A program made the translations under genes and the position numbers. A DNA stretch of 64,000 nucleotides from Xylanibacillus composti. Its GTDB lineage: Bacteria; Bacillota; Bacilli; Paenibacillales; K13. The stretch is taken from positions 1-64,000 of the forward strand of contig NZ_BOVK01000051.1 of NCBI RefSeq assembly GCF_018403685.1. The letters are read 5' to 3'. Under the pieces are notes generated by a model. That model searched no databases and was not told where the DNA came from. It was given only the letters and a program-made list of their open reading frames with translations. This document shows positions 50,490 through 59,523 of this stretch, piece by piece. Within the stretch, counting starts at the first letter, position 1; every line of letters begins with the position of its first letter.

Positions 50490-52625
50490 TTAAGCTTTAT
50501 CCCGAACACGCAGCAAGCGCAAACTGTTCAGCGTCACAAGCAGGGTAGCGCCCATATCGGCGAAGATCGCCATCCATAAGGTCAGCCAACCCGGCACGAT
50601 CAGCAGCAGGGCCAACAGCTTGATGCCTAGCGCGAAAGATACATTTTGCTTGATAATCGCCAGTGTCTTCCGGCTTAGTCGGATCGTGTAGGGCAATTTC
50701 GCCAGATCATCCGCCATGAGCGCGATGTCCGCCGTTTCCAGGGCCGTATCCGTTCCCGCGCCTCCCATCGCGATGCCGACCGTTGCTGCGGCCAGAGCGG
50801 GCGCATCATTCACGCCGTCGCCCACCATCGCCGTATGTCCATATTCTTGGCGAAGCTGCTTTATACGGGCTAGCTTTTCCTGGGGCATCAGCTCAGCCTG
50901 GATGTCCGAGATGCGCAGCTGCTCGCCAATGGCCTTCGCTGTGGCTCGATTGTCCCCTGTCAGCAGAACGGTCTTGCGAATGCCCATACGATGCAGCTCA
51001 TCGATGACGGCCCTGCTTGTCGGTCGGATCTCATCAGCTATAGCCGCGACGCCCAGCACTTCAGCCGCAGTGCCGAATACAACGGCTGTCTTCGCTTCTG
51101 ACTGCCAGATTTCAATATGCCGCCGCGCGATATCCGGCAGCGTGATGCCAAGATCAGCGCAATAGCTTGGACTGCCAATCCAGTACGGCCGCCCGCTGAT
51201 GGAAGCGCTGAGGCCCTTGCTCGTCACAGACCGGAAGGAATCCACCTCTATAACGGTATCCGCCGCCCCCATCGCCTCCGCTTTCCGCACAATGGCGGCA
51301 GCCAGAGGATGCTGCGATTGCCGCTCCAATGCAGCGGCGAGGCCAAGCCACCGCTTTTCTTGAAGCGATCCGACCGTGACCAGATCTGTCACAACGGGTA
51401 CTCCTCTTGTAAGTGTGCCGGTCTTGTCGAAACCAACCGCCGCCAGCCGCCCCGCTTCCTCCAGATGAATGCCGCCCTTGATCAATACGCCGTTCCTCGC
51501 CGCATTGCCGATGGCCGTGACGATTGAGACCGGCGTAGAAATCACCAACGCACACGGACAGCCGACGACGAGCAGCGCCAGCCCGCGATAAATCCATTCG
51601 CTCCAGCTGCCGCCGGCGACTAGCGGAGGAATGACGGCGATAGCCAATGCAAGCGACATAATAGCCGGCGTATAGTACCGGGCGAATCGATCCACGAACT
51701 GCTGGGACGGCGCCCGCTCAGCCTGCGCTTCCTCGACGAGATGGATAATTTTCGCAAGCGTTGTATCTTCGTGCCCTCTAGTTACCTTCACTTCCAGCAA
51801 GCCTTCGCCGTTCAACGTACCGGCATACACCTCGTCATCCGCTGATTTGGCCGCAGGAATCGATTCTCCGGTAATCGCAGCTTGATTGACAGCCGACTGG
51901 CCTCTGACCACGATACCGTCCAGCGCCAGCTTCTGACCGGGCTTCACGATCATGATATCGCCAATCCGTATGTCCTCTACCGGAAGCTTGACTGTTTGCT
52001 CACCGCGCCGCACTTCCGCTTCCCTGGGCGCCATGTTCATAAGGGAACGAATGGATTGCCGCGCCTTTTCCATCGAATAGCGCTCCAGCATCTCGCTAAT
52101 GGCGAACAAGATAACAACCGTCGCCCCTTCGCCCCATTCGCCGATAGCGGCGGCGCCTATAACCGCCACCGTCATAAGCGTATTCATGTCGAACTGCAGG
52201 CGGAATAGATTTTTCAGTCCTTTGGCAAACAGGCTGTAGCCGCCGATCAGGATGGAAGCAGCGAAAGCGGCCCAGGAATAAAGACTTTCATCGCCATAGG
52301 ACAGGCTTGAACCGTACCCGATTGCAAGCATTACCGCCGCGGCCAGCACATGGCCGTTCTCTTTCCACCACGGTCTTCTGTTGTATGCCGGCCGTTCATG
52401 TTCCGGCGCAACCCGCAAGTTTTCGAAAGCGCCGGCCTGCTCCAGCGCGTCGATCGATGTCCTGCCAATAACGGTTAGCTTGGATGCGCCGAAATTAACT
52501 TGCGCGTCCTGCACGCCGGGCAACCGCTTGACATTCTTCTCAAATTTCCCTGCACAATTCGCGCAAGTAAACCCCTGCACCCGATACACGTGCCGTTCCG
52601 CCTGAGTCTGTTCATGGTGTGCCAT
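50490..52625 (-). CDS. cadA: Heavy-metal P1B-type ATPase (CadA/ZntA-like)
   Basis: A membrane pump exporting Cd2+, Zn2+ or Pb2+ (711 aa). Metal-binding domain with FTCANC (~20), eight membrane helices, CPC metal site in VVGCPCALVIS, phosphorylation motif DKTGT (~390), GDNRATAKAI and hinge GDGVNDAPALA. The CPC plus upstream MAPREAE layout is the zinc/cadmium/lead subclass. The start is ATG 52625, inside the end of cadC (14-nt overlap) with GGGAG 10 nt upstream; cotranscribed with cadC and so metal-inducible. Confidence 0.93.
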   Translation of the reverse strand: MAHHEQTQAERHVYRVQGFTCANCAGKFEKNVKRLPGVQDAQVNFGASKLTVIGRTSIDALEQAGAFENLRVAPEHERPAYNRRPWWKENGHVLAAAVMLAIGYGSSLSYGDESLYSWAAFAASILIGGYSLFAKGLKNLFRLQFDMNTLMTVAVIGAAAIGEWGEGATVVILFAISEMLERYSMEKARQSIRSLMNMAPREAEVRRGEQTVKLPVEDIRIGDIMIVKPGQKLALDGIVVRGQSAVNQAAITGESIPAAKSADDEVYAGTLNGEGLLEVKVTRGHEDTTLAKIIHLVEEAQAERAPSQQFVDRFARYYTPAIMSLALAIAVIPPLVAGGSWSEWIYRGLALLVVGCPCALVISTPVSIVTAIGNAARNGVLIKGGIHLEEAGRLAAVGFDKTGTLTRGVPVVTDLVTVGSLQEKRWLGLAAALERQSQHPLAAAIVRKAEAMGAADTVIEVDSFRSVTSKGLSASISGRPYWIGSPSYCADLGITLPDIARRHIEIWQSEAKTAVVFGTAAEVLGVAAIADEIRPTSRAVIDELHRMGIRKTVLLTGDNRATAKAIGEQLRISDIQAELMPQEKLARIKQLRQEYGHTAMVGDGVNDAPALAAATVGIAMGGAGTDTALETADIALMADDLAKLPYTIRLSRKTLAIIKQNVSFALGIKLLALLLIVPGWLTLWMAIFADMGATLLVTLNSLRLLRVRDKA

Positions 52626-52989
52626 GCGCAATCAACTCCCGTTGCCCGGCCGCAGCCAGCCGAATCAGCTGACGAAGCGGGGCGTCCTTCCAGGAATAGA
52701 AAACCATCTTGCCTGCCTTGCGGTAATGGACAACGCCCTGCTTATGCATCGTACGCAAATGGTGCGAAGCGGTAGCGACGGAGGAACCGATAATATTCGC
52801 GGCATCGCACACACACAGCTCGTCTTCCTCACAAAGGGCGAAGGCGATCTTCATGCGGGTCTCGTCGGCCAGCAGCTTGAACAATTGGGCCATACCGCCA
52901 ATATCAAAGCGTTCCAAGGTTTGCTGTACCCGCTCTACCTTGCTTTTGTCAAAGCAATAAATCTCACACGAATCCTTTGCCATCTCCAT
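52612..52989 (-). CDS. cadC: ArsR/SmtB-family metal-responsive repressor (CadC-like)
   Basis: A 125-aa repressor with winged helix: LFKLLADETRMKIAFALCEEDELCVCDAANII, then recognition helix SVATASHHLRTMHKQG. The metal site resembles CadC: N-terminal CEIYC (C-x3-C) and CVC in the alpha-3 helix, four Cys that bind Cd/Pb. The start is ATG 52989 after AAAGGGTGTG; a more upstream ATG has no site. It overlaps the pump gene and is preceded by an operator overlapping the promoter. Confidence 0.92.
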   Translation of the reverse strand: MEMAKDSCEIYCFDKSKVERVQQTLERFDIGGMAQLFKLLADETRMKIAFALCEEDELCVCDAANIIGSSVATASHHLRTMHKQGVVHYRKAGKMVFYSWKDAPLRQLIRLAAAGQRELIAHGTP

Positions 52990-53024
52990 CACACCCTTTA
53001 TCATTCAAACCATTATTTGATTAA

Positions 53025-53067
53025 ATCATAGCACAGCTGCCGACTTTAATCAAATATATGTTTGATT
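53025..53067 (-). promoter_or_regulatory. cadCA promoter and operator
   Basis: -35 TTGATT (53048-53053), 17-nt spacer, -10 TATGAT (53025-53030). The inverted repeat AATCAAA-N6-TTTGATT (53048-53067) overlaps the -35, and a second half-palindrome TGATTTAATCA overlaps the -10 region. This matches the usual position of a CadC/ArsR-family operator. Confidence 0.75.
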
Positions 53068-53092
53068 GTTTCATCCAACGCTCGATTCCAAC

Positions 53093-53119
53093 AAAAAAAC
53101 GAGGGAAAATTCCCCCGTT
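53093..53119 (-). terminator. Rho-independent terminator of the small zinc-ribbon gene
   Basis: On the minus strand AACGGGGGAA TT TTCCCTCGTT is followed by TTTTT; the stem begins within the TAA stop codon of the gene. Confidence 0.88.
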
Positions 53120-53264
53120 ATCCCTTGAGAGACAAGAGCCAGTCCTCATAGCATTCGTCGCACAGCAGCTCCAAACGCTCCTCGCTCCCCCCATCCCCTT
53201 CATATACCGTAACGGAGTGGGCGGACTCGGATTCGTGCTCACAGAAGTGACACGTATAGGACAT
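53118..53264 (-). CDS. Small zinc-ribbon protein, 48 aa
   Basis: A short gene with all the right signals: GAGGTG nine nt before the ATG, and a strong terminator directly after the stop. The protein has two Cys pairs, TCHFCEH at the start and LLCDECYEDWL near the end, separated by an acidic region, so it probably binds one Zn. It lies upstream of cadC in the same direction, but the terminator separates them. Function unknown; a metal-buffering or regulatory role is only a guess. Confidence 0.7.
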   Translation of the reverse strand: MSYTCHFCEHESESAHSVTVYEGDGGSEERLELLCDECYEDWLLSLKG

Positions 53265-53414
53265 CAGTCGCTCACCTCATTCCCTTGCAGGTTAGCCGCG
53301 CAACGTTAGTATTGCCTGCCTGCCTCTTCCTCCATCCGGAAATATTTAGCTCGGTGGCTGCTCACGTCTATCCTTTATTCCAAATCACTTGAGTTGATGG
53401 AAGTTCGTATGCGT

Positions 53415-53558
53415 TCACTCCACTTTCATCAGCAAGGTGGAATCCACGTCTCTTATAGAAGCGCGTCCGGATATCTCCAATTGCAGTTCGGTTTCCGCTA
53501 TAAAGTGTTTCAACACTTGCTTGCCAAAGCATATTTTTACGGTACGGGCAATTTCCAT
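53415..53558 (-). CDS. Possible small protein, 47 aa
   Basis: The frame encodes a natural-looking mixed alpha/beta sequence (starting MEIARTVKICFGKQV, ending DSTLLMKVE). The ribosome binding site is poor and no family is recognised. Its position between the zinc-ribbon gene and manganese catalase leaves room for a gene. Low confidence. Confidence 0.3.
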   Translation of the reverse strand: MEIARTVKICFGKQVLKHFIAETELQLEISGRASIRDVDSTLLMKVE

Positions 53559-53612
53559 TTTTTCACCGAATACACATGAGTAGATCATAACTAGGGGAAA
53601 GGATGTGTTCGT

Positions 53613-54473
53613 TTGTTTTATCACATTAAAGAGCTGCAGTATCCATCCAAGCCGGATCGTCCGGATCCGGTTTATGCGAGAAAGCTGCAGGAGGTATTGG
53701 GCGGGCACTTTGGGGAGATTACGGTGGCTATGCAGTATTTGTTTCAGGGGTTGAATACTCGAGGAGACGGCAAATACCGCGATATGCTGCTGGATACGGC
53801 GACCGAGGAATTTGCCCATGTGGAAATGCTGGCCACCATGATTGCCCGCTTGCTGGATCATGCGCCGGTGAAAGAGCAGGAGCAGGCAGTCGCCCATAAC
53901 CCGGTCGTCGCAGCCGTTATGGGCGGGATGAATCCCCAGCACGTCATCGTATCCGGCTTGGGCGCCATGCCTGTCGACAGTGTAGGGAATCCGTGGAGGG
54001 CCGACTATACGATCGCAAGCGGCAACCTCCTGGCCGATTTCCGCGACAATCTGTCGAAGGAATCGCAAGGGCGTTTGCAGGTAGTGCGGCTGTACGAAAT
54101 CTCTGATGACAGGGGAGTCAAGGATATGCTTTCCTTCCTGATTGCCCGGGACACCATGCACCAGAATCAATGGCTGGCCGCTATCGCCGAATTGGAATCC
54201 AAAGAGGGCATTGTCGTGCCATCCACCTTCCCGCGCGAGCTCGAGAAGCAGCAGGTTTCCTACACCTTCTTCAATTTTTCCAGAGGAGAGGAAAGCGCAC
54301 GGGGTAGATGGGCGCACGGGCCAAGCATGGATGGCTGCGGCATGTTCCAGTACGTAGCGCAGCCCCAACCGTTTGGGCCCAAGCCTTTCCTAAACCCTGC
54401 ACCTCCCTCCGTACATGATACACTGCCGATTGTCCTGCGGAACGAAACCAACCTCCCTCCGCATATCGGATAG
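53613..54473 (+). CDS. Manganese catalase
   Basis: A non-haem dimanganese catalase (286 aa) that dismutates hydrogen peroxide. Ferritin-like four-helix core with metal ligands in GGHFGEITVAMQYLFQ (Glu), ATEEFAHVEML (Glu and His), and a C-terminal DRGVKDMLSFLIARDTMHQNQWLAAI (Glu/His) segment. The C-terminal tail GPSMDG is also typical of the family. The start is TTG at 53613 with AAGGA about 10 nt upstream. Similar proteins coat spores in Bacillus (CotJC); this one is longer and closer to true Mn catalases. Confidence 0.92.
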   Translation: MFYHIKELQYPSKPDRPDPVYARKLQEVLGGHFGEITVAMQYLFQGLNTRGDGKYRDMLLDTATEEFAHVEMLATMIARLLDHAPVKEQEQAVAHNPVVAAVMGGMNPQHVIVSGLGAMPVDSVGNPWRADYTIASGNLLADFRDNLSKESQGRLQVVRLYEISDDRGVKDMLSFLIARDTMHQNQWLAAIAELESKEGIVVPSTFPRELEKQQVSYTFFNFSRGEESARGRWAHGPSMDGCGMFQYVAQPQPFGPKPFLNPAPPSVHDTLPIVLRNETNLPPHIG

Positions 54474-54585
54474 CTCTTCATAATTGTGAGGCAGACCCCG
54501 GTCATGGGAGCCTAACAGTATAAATGATGCTGCAATGTCCCATATTAAATTCCATCTAAACTCCCAAGAAGGAAGGTTGTCCCCA

Positions 54586-56076
54586 TTGACGGTCAAGCAC
54601 TTAACCAAACCCTATGTTGTCCATGCCTTGATTAACGGCAAAGCTGTGGCAGCGGACAAACAGTTTTCTCGGGAAAATCCGACGAATCCCGATGAAATCG
54701 TTTGCTATGCGCCCGTGAATTCAAGAGAAGACGCCATTGCAGCTATCGATGCCGCTTATCAATCATTTGCCGCCTGGAAGCTGACAGAAGTCGGTGAACG
54801 CGTCAAGCGAATGCGCAAGGCGATAGAGAAGCTGAAGGCATCCGTCGGCGAGCTCGCTCAGCTTCTTTCCCTGGAGCACGGCAAGCCGCTTTATGACGCT
54901 GAGGGCGAATTTGCAGTCTCATTCATGTGGATGGAGTTCGCCTGTGACCATGCAGAGGAAGTGCTGCGGGAAGAGGTCAGACAACATGACAAAGGAAAGA
55001 CGATCATAACGAAAGATCCGATCGGCGTTGTCTCCGCGATTACGCCGTGGAACTATCCGATCTCCCTATCCACCATCAAGATCGCCCCGGCACTCTTGGC
55101 CGGCAATACGATGGTGCTGAAGCCCAGTCCATATGCGCCTCTGACGGTCTCGAAAGTGGTGGAGCTGATTGCCGCCGAATTTCCGCCAGGCGTGCTGAAC
55201 ATCGTGCACGGCGAAGCCGATGTAGGCGTAGAGCTTACTTCCAACCGGAAAGTAGCGAAGATCGCCTTCACCGGAGGAACAGAGACGGCCAAGCACATCA
55301 TGAAGGCCGCATCGGATACGATCAAAAAAATGACGCTGGAGCTCGGCGGCAACGATGCAGCCATCGTGCTCAGAGGCTTCGATGTCGGAGATGAGCGGGC
55401 GATGCGCCGCATGGTCATTTCGAACTTTCTCACCGCCGGCCAAATTTGCATGATTGCCAAGCGCATTTATGTGCATCGCTCGCTCTACGATGAATTCGTG
55501 CAGAAATATATTGAAGCCGCCAACAAATGGATTCGCGTCGGCGATCCTTTCGATCCCCATGCCACCATTGGGCCGGTCAATAACAAAAAACAGGCTGAGC
55601 ACGTCCAACGCCTGATTGATGACGCCAAAAACCGAGGGTCCGAGGTGATCCCGTTAGGCACTGTGCTGGATGCCGGCCTGTTCGAGCAAGGGTACTTCAT
55701 GCAGCCAACAGTCGTGCTGGGCTGCGGCTATGACGATCCGATTGTGGTGGAGGAACAGTTCGGTCCAACTGTGCCGATTCTGCCGTTCGATGATGAGGAA
55801 CAGGTCATAGCCCTTCACAATGAAAGCATCTACGGTTTGACCAGCTCTGTATGGGGCAGGGAGGAAGACGCCATTCGTGTTGCCCGGCGCATAGAGGCCG
55901 GTACGACTATGATTAACACGGCGGCAGTACAAGGCTTGGATGTGCAGTTCCCATTCGGCGGCGTCAAGCAATCCGGCGTCGGTCGGGAATATGGCATAGA
56001 AGGCATCCTTTCCTACACGGAAACCCATGTCATCAATCTTCCGCATCATTTGGAACTCCCTTATATTCCGGAATAA
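54586..56076 (+). CDS. NAD(P)-dependent aldehyde dehydrogenase (succinate-semialdehyde type)
   Basis: An ALDH-superfamily oxidoreductase (496 aa) turning an aldehyde into the acid. Cofactor and catalytic motifs: TPWNYPISLSTIKIAPAL, KPSPYAPLT, FTGGTETAKHI, general-base Glu in MTLELGGND, catalytic Cys in TAGQICMIAKRIYV, and a C-terminal PFGGVKQSGVGREYG. The general layout is closest to succinate-semialdehyde or lactaldehyde dehydrogenases. The start is uncertain; TTG at 54586 follows AAGGAAGG by 9 nt, while the ATG at 54535 has no site. Confidence 0.88.
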   Translation: MTVKHLTKPYVVHALINGKAVAADKQFSRENPTNPDEIVCYAPVNSREDAIAAIDAAYQSFAAWKLTEVGERVKRMRKAIEKLKASVGELAQLLSLEHGKPLYDAEGEFAVSFMWMEFACDHAEEVLREEVRQHDKGKTIITKDPIGVVSAITPWNYPISLSTIKIAPALLAGNTMVLKPSPYAPLTVSKVVELIAAEFPPGVLNIVHGEADVGVELTSNRKVAKIAFTGGTETAKHIMKAASDTIKKMTLELGGNDAAIVLRGFDVGDERAMRRMVISNFLTAGQICMIAKRIYVHRSLYDEFVQKYIEAANKWIRVGDPFDPHATIGPVNNKKQAEHVQRLIDDAKNRGSEVIPLGTVLDAGLFEQGYFMQPTVVLGCGYDDPIVVEEQFGPTVPILPFDDEEQVIALHNESIYGLTSSVWGREEDAIRVARRIEAGTTMINTAAVQGLDVQFPFGGVKQSGVGREYGIEGILSYTETHVINLPHHLELPYIPE

Positions 56077-56113
56077 ACTTCAGCCGCTCGAATGAATCGG
56101 CATTGCGAGCAAC

Positions 56114-56163
56114 AAGCGCTTAAGGTCAGGAATAGACTGGCCTTAGGCGCTTGCCGCTTTTCC
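56114..56163 (+). terminator. Terminator after the aldehyde dehydrogenase
   Basis: Stem AAGCGCTTAAGG / CCTTAGGCGCTT (one mismatch), 15-nt loop, TTTT within 10 nt. Confidence 0.7.
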
Positions 56164-56319
56164 CCTCAACATCGAGCAAGCAAAATATTGTAAAAATTTT
56201 ATGGTATTGTGGAACTTTTTGACTCTCTCTATCGTCTTATTATTAGTTGGGGGTTTGAAATTACATAGATTCAAGGATGGCTTTCTCCCAAATAAAAAAA
56301 GAAGATGGAGAGTGAAAAC

Positions 56320-57783
56320 ATGAAGGGGACTCGATGGCTGACACGCATCGCACCGGTACTGGTGCTTATGCTGTTGGCTTCCGCCTGCAGCTTCGGGGCA
56401 GGCAATGCAGACAATGAGGTAGTACCAAGCACACTGAAGGTTATGTACTATGATGAACGTTCGTTTTTCCAGCAATATGGCATGCTCTTCTCCGCCACTC
56501 ATCCGCATGTGGATATCGAAGTAGCAAGTACGCAAAACCTGTTTAGCAGCGGAACGGTCATCGAAGACTACAATCAGATGATGCTAGATTTCATTGAAGA
56601 CGAACAGCCTGATGTCCTTATGCTGTCGGCGGAACAATACACGGAGCTGGCACAAGACGGCCGCTTGTATGAACTGAGCAAGCTGACCAGCGATGAATCA
56701 TTCGACTTGGAAGGCCTGATGCCCGGCTTGATCGACTATATGACCGAATTAAGCGACGGCAAGCTTTATGGGCTTTCCCCAACCTTTCACAGTCAGGTCA
56801 TCTATTACAATGTTGATCTATTCGAGCAATACGGCGTACCGCAGCCTACAGACCAGATGAGCTGGGAGCAGCTGATAGAGCTCGCGATGCGGTTTCCGAC
56901 CGACGGCGGCGAGAACCGTGTCTACGGGCTGAAAGCCGGTTACGAAGGGTCGGTTTCGGAACTCGCTACCATGATTGCCGGCACGTATGGCTTGAGCTTA
57001 ATCGACCCTGGCCAAATGCAGGTGCTCATCAATACAGATGCTTGGAAATCTGCCTTCCAAACCGCACTGAATGCCGTTCAGTCCGGCACGCTGTATGTGC
57101 AAGACCCGGAAAACTGGTTCGGCGGGGGTTCGTATGAAGAATACCTGTTGCAGGATCCGTTCATTTCCGGCAAACTGGCCATGGCCGTTGACGGACAGTA
57201 TCTGATCAACCAACTGGACAGCGCCCAGGACTACTTGCAAGACAGGGGCATTCAGAACTGGGATCTGATCACCATGCCTGTCGATCCGAACAATCCGGAC
57301 GTCAGCGCGCATGTGAACTTGAGCAATATCTTTGCGATCAATGCCAATTCGGCCAACATTGAAGCAGCGGAGCAATTTATCCGTTACCTGCACAGCGATG
57401 AATTCGCCAGAGTGTCATCCCGATCTCATCTCGGCAGCGGCTTCCCGGTTCGCACCAAATATATTGAAAGCAAGGAAGACATCAATATGGAGGCCTTCTA
57501 CAAGCTGAAGCCTGCAAGCAATGAACTGTACCGCGACTACGGCGAGCTGCCGGCCCAATTCTTCAGCGAATTTCAAGGAATTCTCCAGGAAGAGCTAGAT
57601 AAAGTCATAAATGGTGATGAATTGCTGGACAACGCGCTGGACAACTTGCAAGTAAGAGCCCAGGAGGCCCTCATTCGCGCGAAGCAGCAAGAGGAGGAAG
57701 AGAAGGCGCAGCAAGGCGAGGCGGCGACAGTAACCGAACCCGTCGTGCAAGAGGGGCAAGTCAGTATAGAGATCGCACGTTAA
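56320..57783 (+). CDS. Orphan extracellular solute-binding lipoprotein, family 1
   Basis: A 487-aa lipoprotein with lipobox ASAC (Cys ~22), no permease genes next to it. The core shows the family-1 binding-protein layout (DERSFFQQYGMLFSATHPHVDIEV, IIYYNVDLFEQYGVPQP). The last ~45 residues form a charged coiled-coil-like and Gln/Glu-rich tail (IRAKQQEEEEKAQQGEA), unusual for transport proteins. The start is ATG 56320 with GGAG 9 nt upstream. It could serve a distant permease set, or act as a wall-associated sensor. Confidence 0.88.
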   Translation: MKGTRWLTRIAPVLVLMLLASACSFGAGNADNEVVPSTLKVMYYDERSFFQQYGMLFSATHPHVDIEVASTQNLFSSGTVIEDYNQMMLDFIEDEQPDVLMLSAEQYTELAQDGRLYELSKLTSDESFDLEGLMPGLIDYMTELSDGKLYGLSPTFHSQVIYYNVDLFEQYGVPQPTDQMSWEQLIELAMRFPTDGGENRVYGLKAGYEGSVSELATMIAGTYGLSLIDPGQMQVLINTDAWKSAFQTALNAVQSGTLYVQDPENWFGGGSYEEYLLQDPFISGKLAMAVDGQYLINQLDSAQDYLQDRGIQNWDLITMPVDPNNPDVSAHVNLSNIFAINANSANIEAAEQFIRYLHSDEFARVSSRSHLGSGFPVRTKYIESKEDINMEAFYKLKPASNELYRDYGELPAQFFSEFQGILQEELDKVINGDELLDNALDNLQVRAQEALIRAKQQEEEEKAQQGEAATVTEPVVQEGQVSIEIAR

Positions 57784-57814
57784 ACGCTGAGGCTTACACA
57801 CGCTCAAGGATAGG

Positions 57815-57864
57815 AAAAAACCGTTGGGAAGAACGCCATCATCGTTCTCTCCAACGGTTTTTTT
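57815..57864. terminator. Bidirectional terminator
   Basis: AAAAAACCGTTGG ... CCAACGGTTTTTTT with inner pairing GAACG/CGTTC. It separates the binding-protein gene from the converging NDH-2 gene. Confidence 0.92.
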
Positions 57865-57881
57865 GTTCCAGATCCAGCTCA

Positions 57882-59060
57882 TTAATAGGCTAAGGAGAAC
57901 AGTCCATCGATATGCGACAAGTACCGGGCATTGCTCGCTTTCTTCATGAGCGAAGCAGGCAGGCCTTTCAGCTCGATGCCGTTCTCGCCCACACTGCCAA
58001 TGCCATCCTTGCGTCCCAAGCTTGCCAATGTTCCGGAGAAAACAGGCTGGAAGGCTTCCATCGGCGAGCCGTTCAAGTAAGCCGCTACATTCGCGCCTAC
58101 TTGCTCGCCCATCTGCCAAGCAATCTGGGCAGTCGGTGGATAAGGGCGCCCTTCAGGACCGAATACAACAGCGCAATCGCCGGCGAGGAAGATCTCCGGA
58201 TGGGATGTGGATTGCAAAAATTCGTTAACGGTAGCACGCCCGCGGTTCACTTCGATGCCGCACTCGGCGACAAGCGAATTCCCCTGCACGCCGCCAGTCC
58301 AAACGATTGTATGCGTTTCAATGGCGCTGCCGTCTTTCAAGCTGACAGTTGTTTCGGTTGCTTCCGTAATCGGCAAGCCGGTCAGGAACTTCACGCCGCG
58401 GTTCTCCAGACTCTCCATTGCGCGGGCAATCAGCTCCGGCGAGAACATCGGCAGTATGGTTGGTCCGGCTTCTACTAATTGAAGGGAGATCTCGGAATAG
58501 CTTACACCATATTTTCTGCATATACCTGGCAGCTCGTCCGCCAGCTCTCCTACTAGCTCGACGCCAGTAAGGCCGCCGCCGCCGATGACGATGGTCACAT
58601 CCGCTGGATTTCTCGTTTCGCTGTACGCCTGAATGCGCTTCTGCACATGGGCGAATATCCGATGCGCCTCATCTACAGACTTCAGCGTCAAGCTGTGCTC
58701 TTTCAAGCCTGGTATGCCGAAATAATTCGTTTCACTGCCCAAAGCCAGCACCAGCACATCATAAGTCAACGCGGATCCGTCGTGCAGCGTTACTTTCTTA
58801 TTTTCAACGGCAATCTCTTGCACGGTTCCTACCTTTACCTGAATGCCTTTTCCCTTGAACAGTTTGTCCAGCGGCAAGGCTACGGCCTTCTCCTCCACAT
58901 TTCCGGCTGCAAGCCGATGCAATTCAGTCATAATCTGATGAGATGAGTCCTTGTTGACTACGGTAATCACAGCTTCCTCTTGCGAGAAATGCTCGCGCGC
59001 GGACAATGCGCTCAGCAGCCCGCCGTAGCCTGCGCCCAAAATTAAAATATGCTTTGCCAT
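57882..59060 (-). CDS. Type II NADH dehydrogenase (NDH-2)
   Basis: A membrane-associated, non-pumping NADH:menaquinone oxidoreductase (392 aa). FAD-binding GAGYGG (~9-14), NAD-binding IVIGGGGLTGVELVGEL (~160), FAD-site IFLAGDCAVV and quinone/FAD motif YPPTAQIAWQMG. The C-terminal ~50 residues include the membrane-anchoring amphipathic part. GGAGGAG precedes the ATG. It lies 35 nt downstream of the DUF1641 gene, a pairing known for Bacillus YjlC-YjlD. Confidence 0.93.
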   Translation of the reverse strand: MAKHILILGAGYGGLLSALSAREHFSQEEAVITVVNKDSSHQIMTELHRLAAGNVEEKAVALPLDKLFKGKGIQVKVGTVQEIAVENKKVTLHDGSALTYDVLVLALGSETNYFGIPGLKEHSLTLKSVDEAHRIFAHVQKRIQAYSETRNPADVTIVIGGGGLTGVELVGELADELPGICRKYGVSYSEISLQLVEAGPTILPMFSPELIARAMESLENRGVKFLTGLPITEATETTVSLKDGSAIETHTIVWTGGVQGNSLVAECGIEVNRGRATVNEFLQSTSHPEIFLAGDCAVVFGPEGRPYPPTAQIAWQMGEQVGANVAAYLNGSPMEAFQPVFSGTLASLGRKDGIGSVGENGIELKGLPASLMKKASNARYLSHIDGLFSLAY

Positions 59061-59094
59061 GATGCTCCTCCATTCCTTCCGTCACAAGTTCAAG

Positions 59095-59523
59095 CTAGCC
59101 CTGTTTCTTCTTTTCACCCAGCACATCCAGATAAGCTTGTCCGAACCGCAGCAGCTTTTGAATTTCCGGATCTTTCAACATCTTCATCAATCCGAATACG
59201 CCGATGGTCGTGCTGTCCTTCTCCGCACGCTCGTTCGCTTCTATCGTCGTAGCCGCGATAAACTTCGCCTTCTCTTCCAGCGGTTTCAAGATCTCCTGCA
59301 GACCCGCGATCGTGTCTTCGATCAGCACCCGGTCCGTAGCTACCTTCTTGGCGAAATCATGCACCTGTGTCAACGTTGTCATCATCTCTGCAATCTTCGG
59401 CAGCTGTTCGATCAATGCAGCAAGCGCTTCCTGTGCTTCAGGCTTCAGCAGCTGCTCGGTGACATCCGTGCGGGCAGCGGTTTCTGCTTTCGCTTTCTCT
59501 GCATCCAATGTTGCTTCTACCAT
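59095..59523 (-). CDS. DUF1641 protein (YjlC-like), likely NDH-2 partner
   Basis: A 142-aa soluble, helix-rich protein. It has the DUF1641 signature around STTIGVFGLMKMLKDPEIQKLLRFG. The N-terminal half is amphipathic helical (EALAALIEQLPKIAEMMTTL). It is transcribed just before NDH-2, which matches the B. subtilis yjlC-ndh order. The start is ATG 59523, with GGAGGAGGAAC upstream. Its function is not established. Confidence 0.85.
   Translation of the reverse strand: MVEATLDAEKAKAETAARTDVTEQLLKPEAQEALAALIEQLPKIAEMMTTLTQVHDFAKKVATDRVLIEDTIAGLQEILKPLEEKAKFIAATTIEANERAEKDSTTIGVFGLMKMLKDPEIQKLLRFGQAYLDVLGEKKKQG

Noticed and set aside
53021-53242. 73-aa minus-strand frame across the cadC upstream region
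   Set aside because: It overlaps the zinc-ribbon gene in another frame and runs through a terminator and the cad promoter; the composition is not protein-like.
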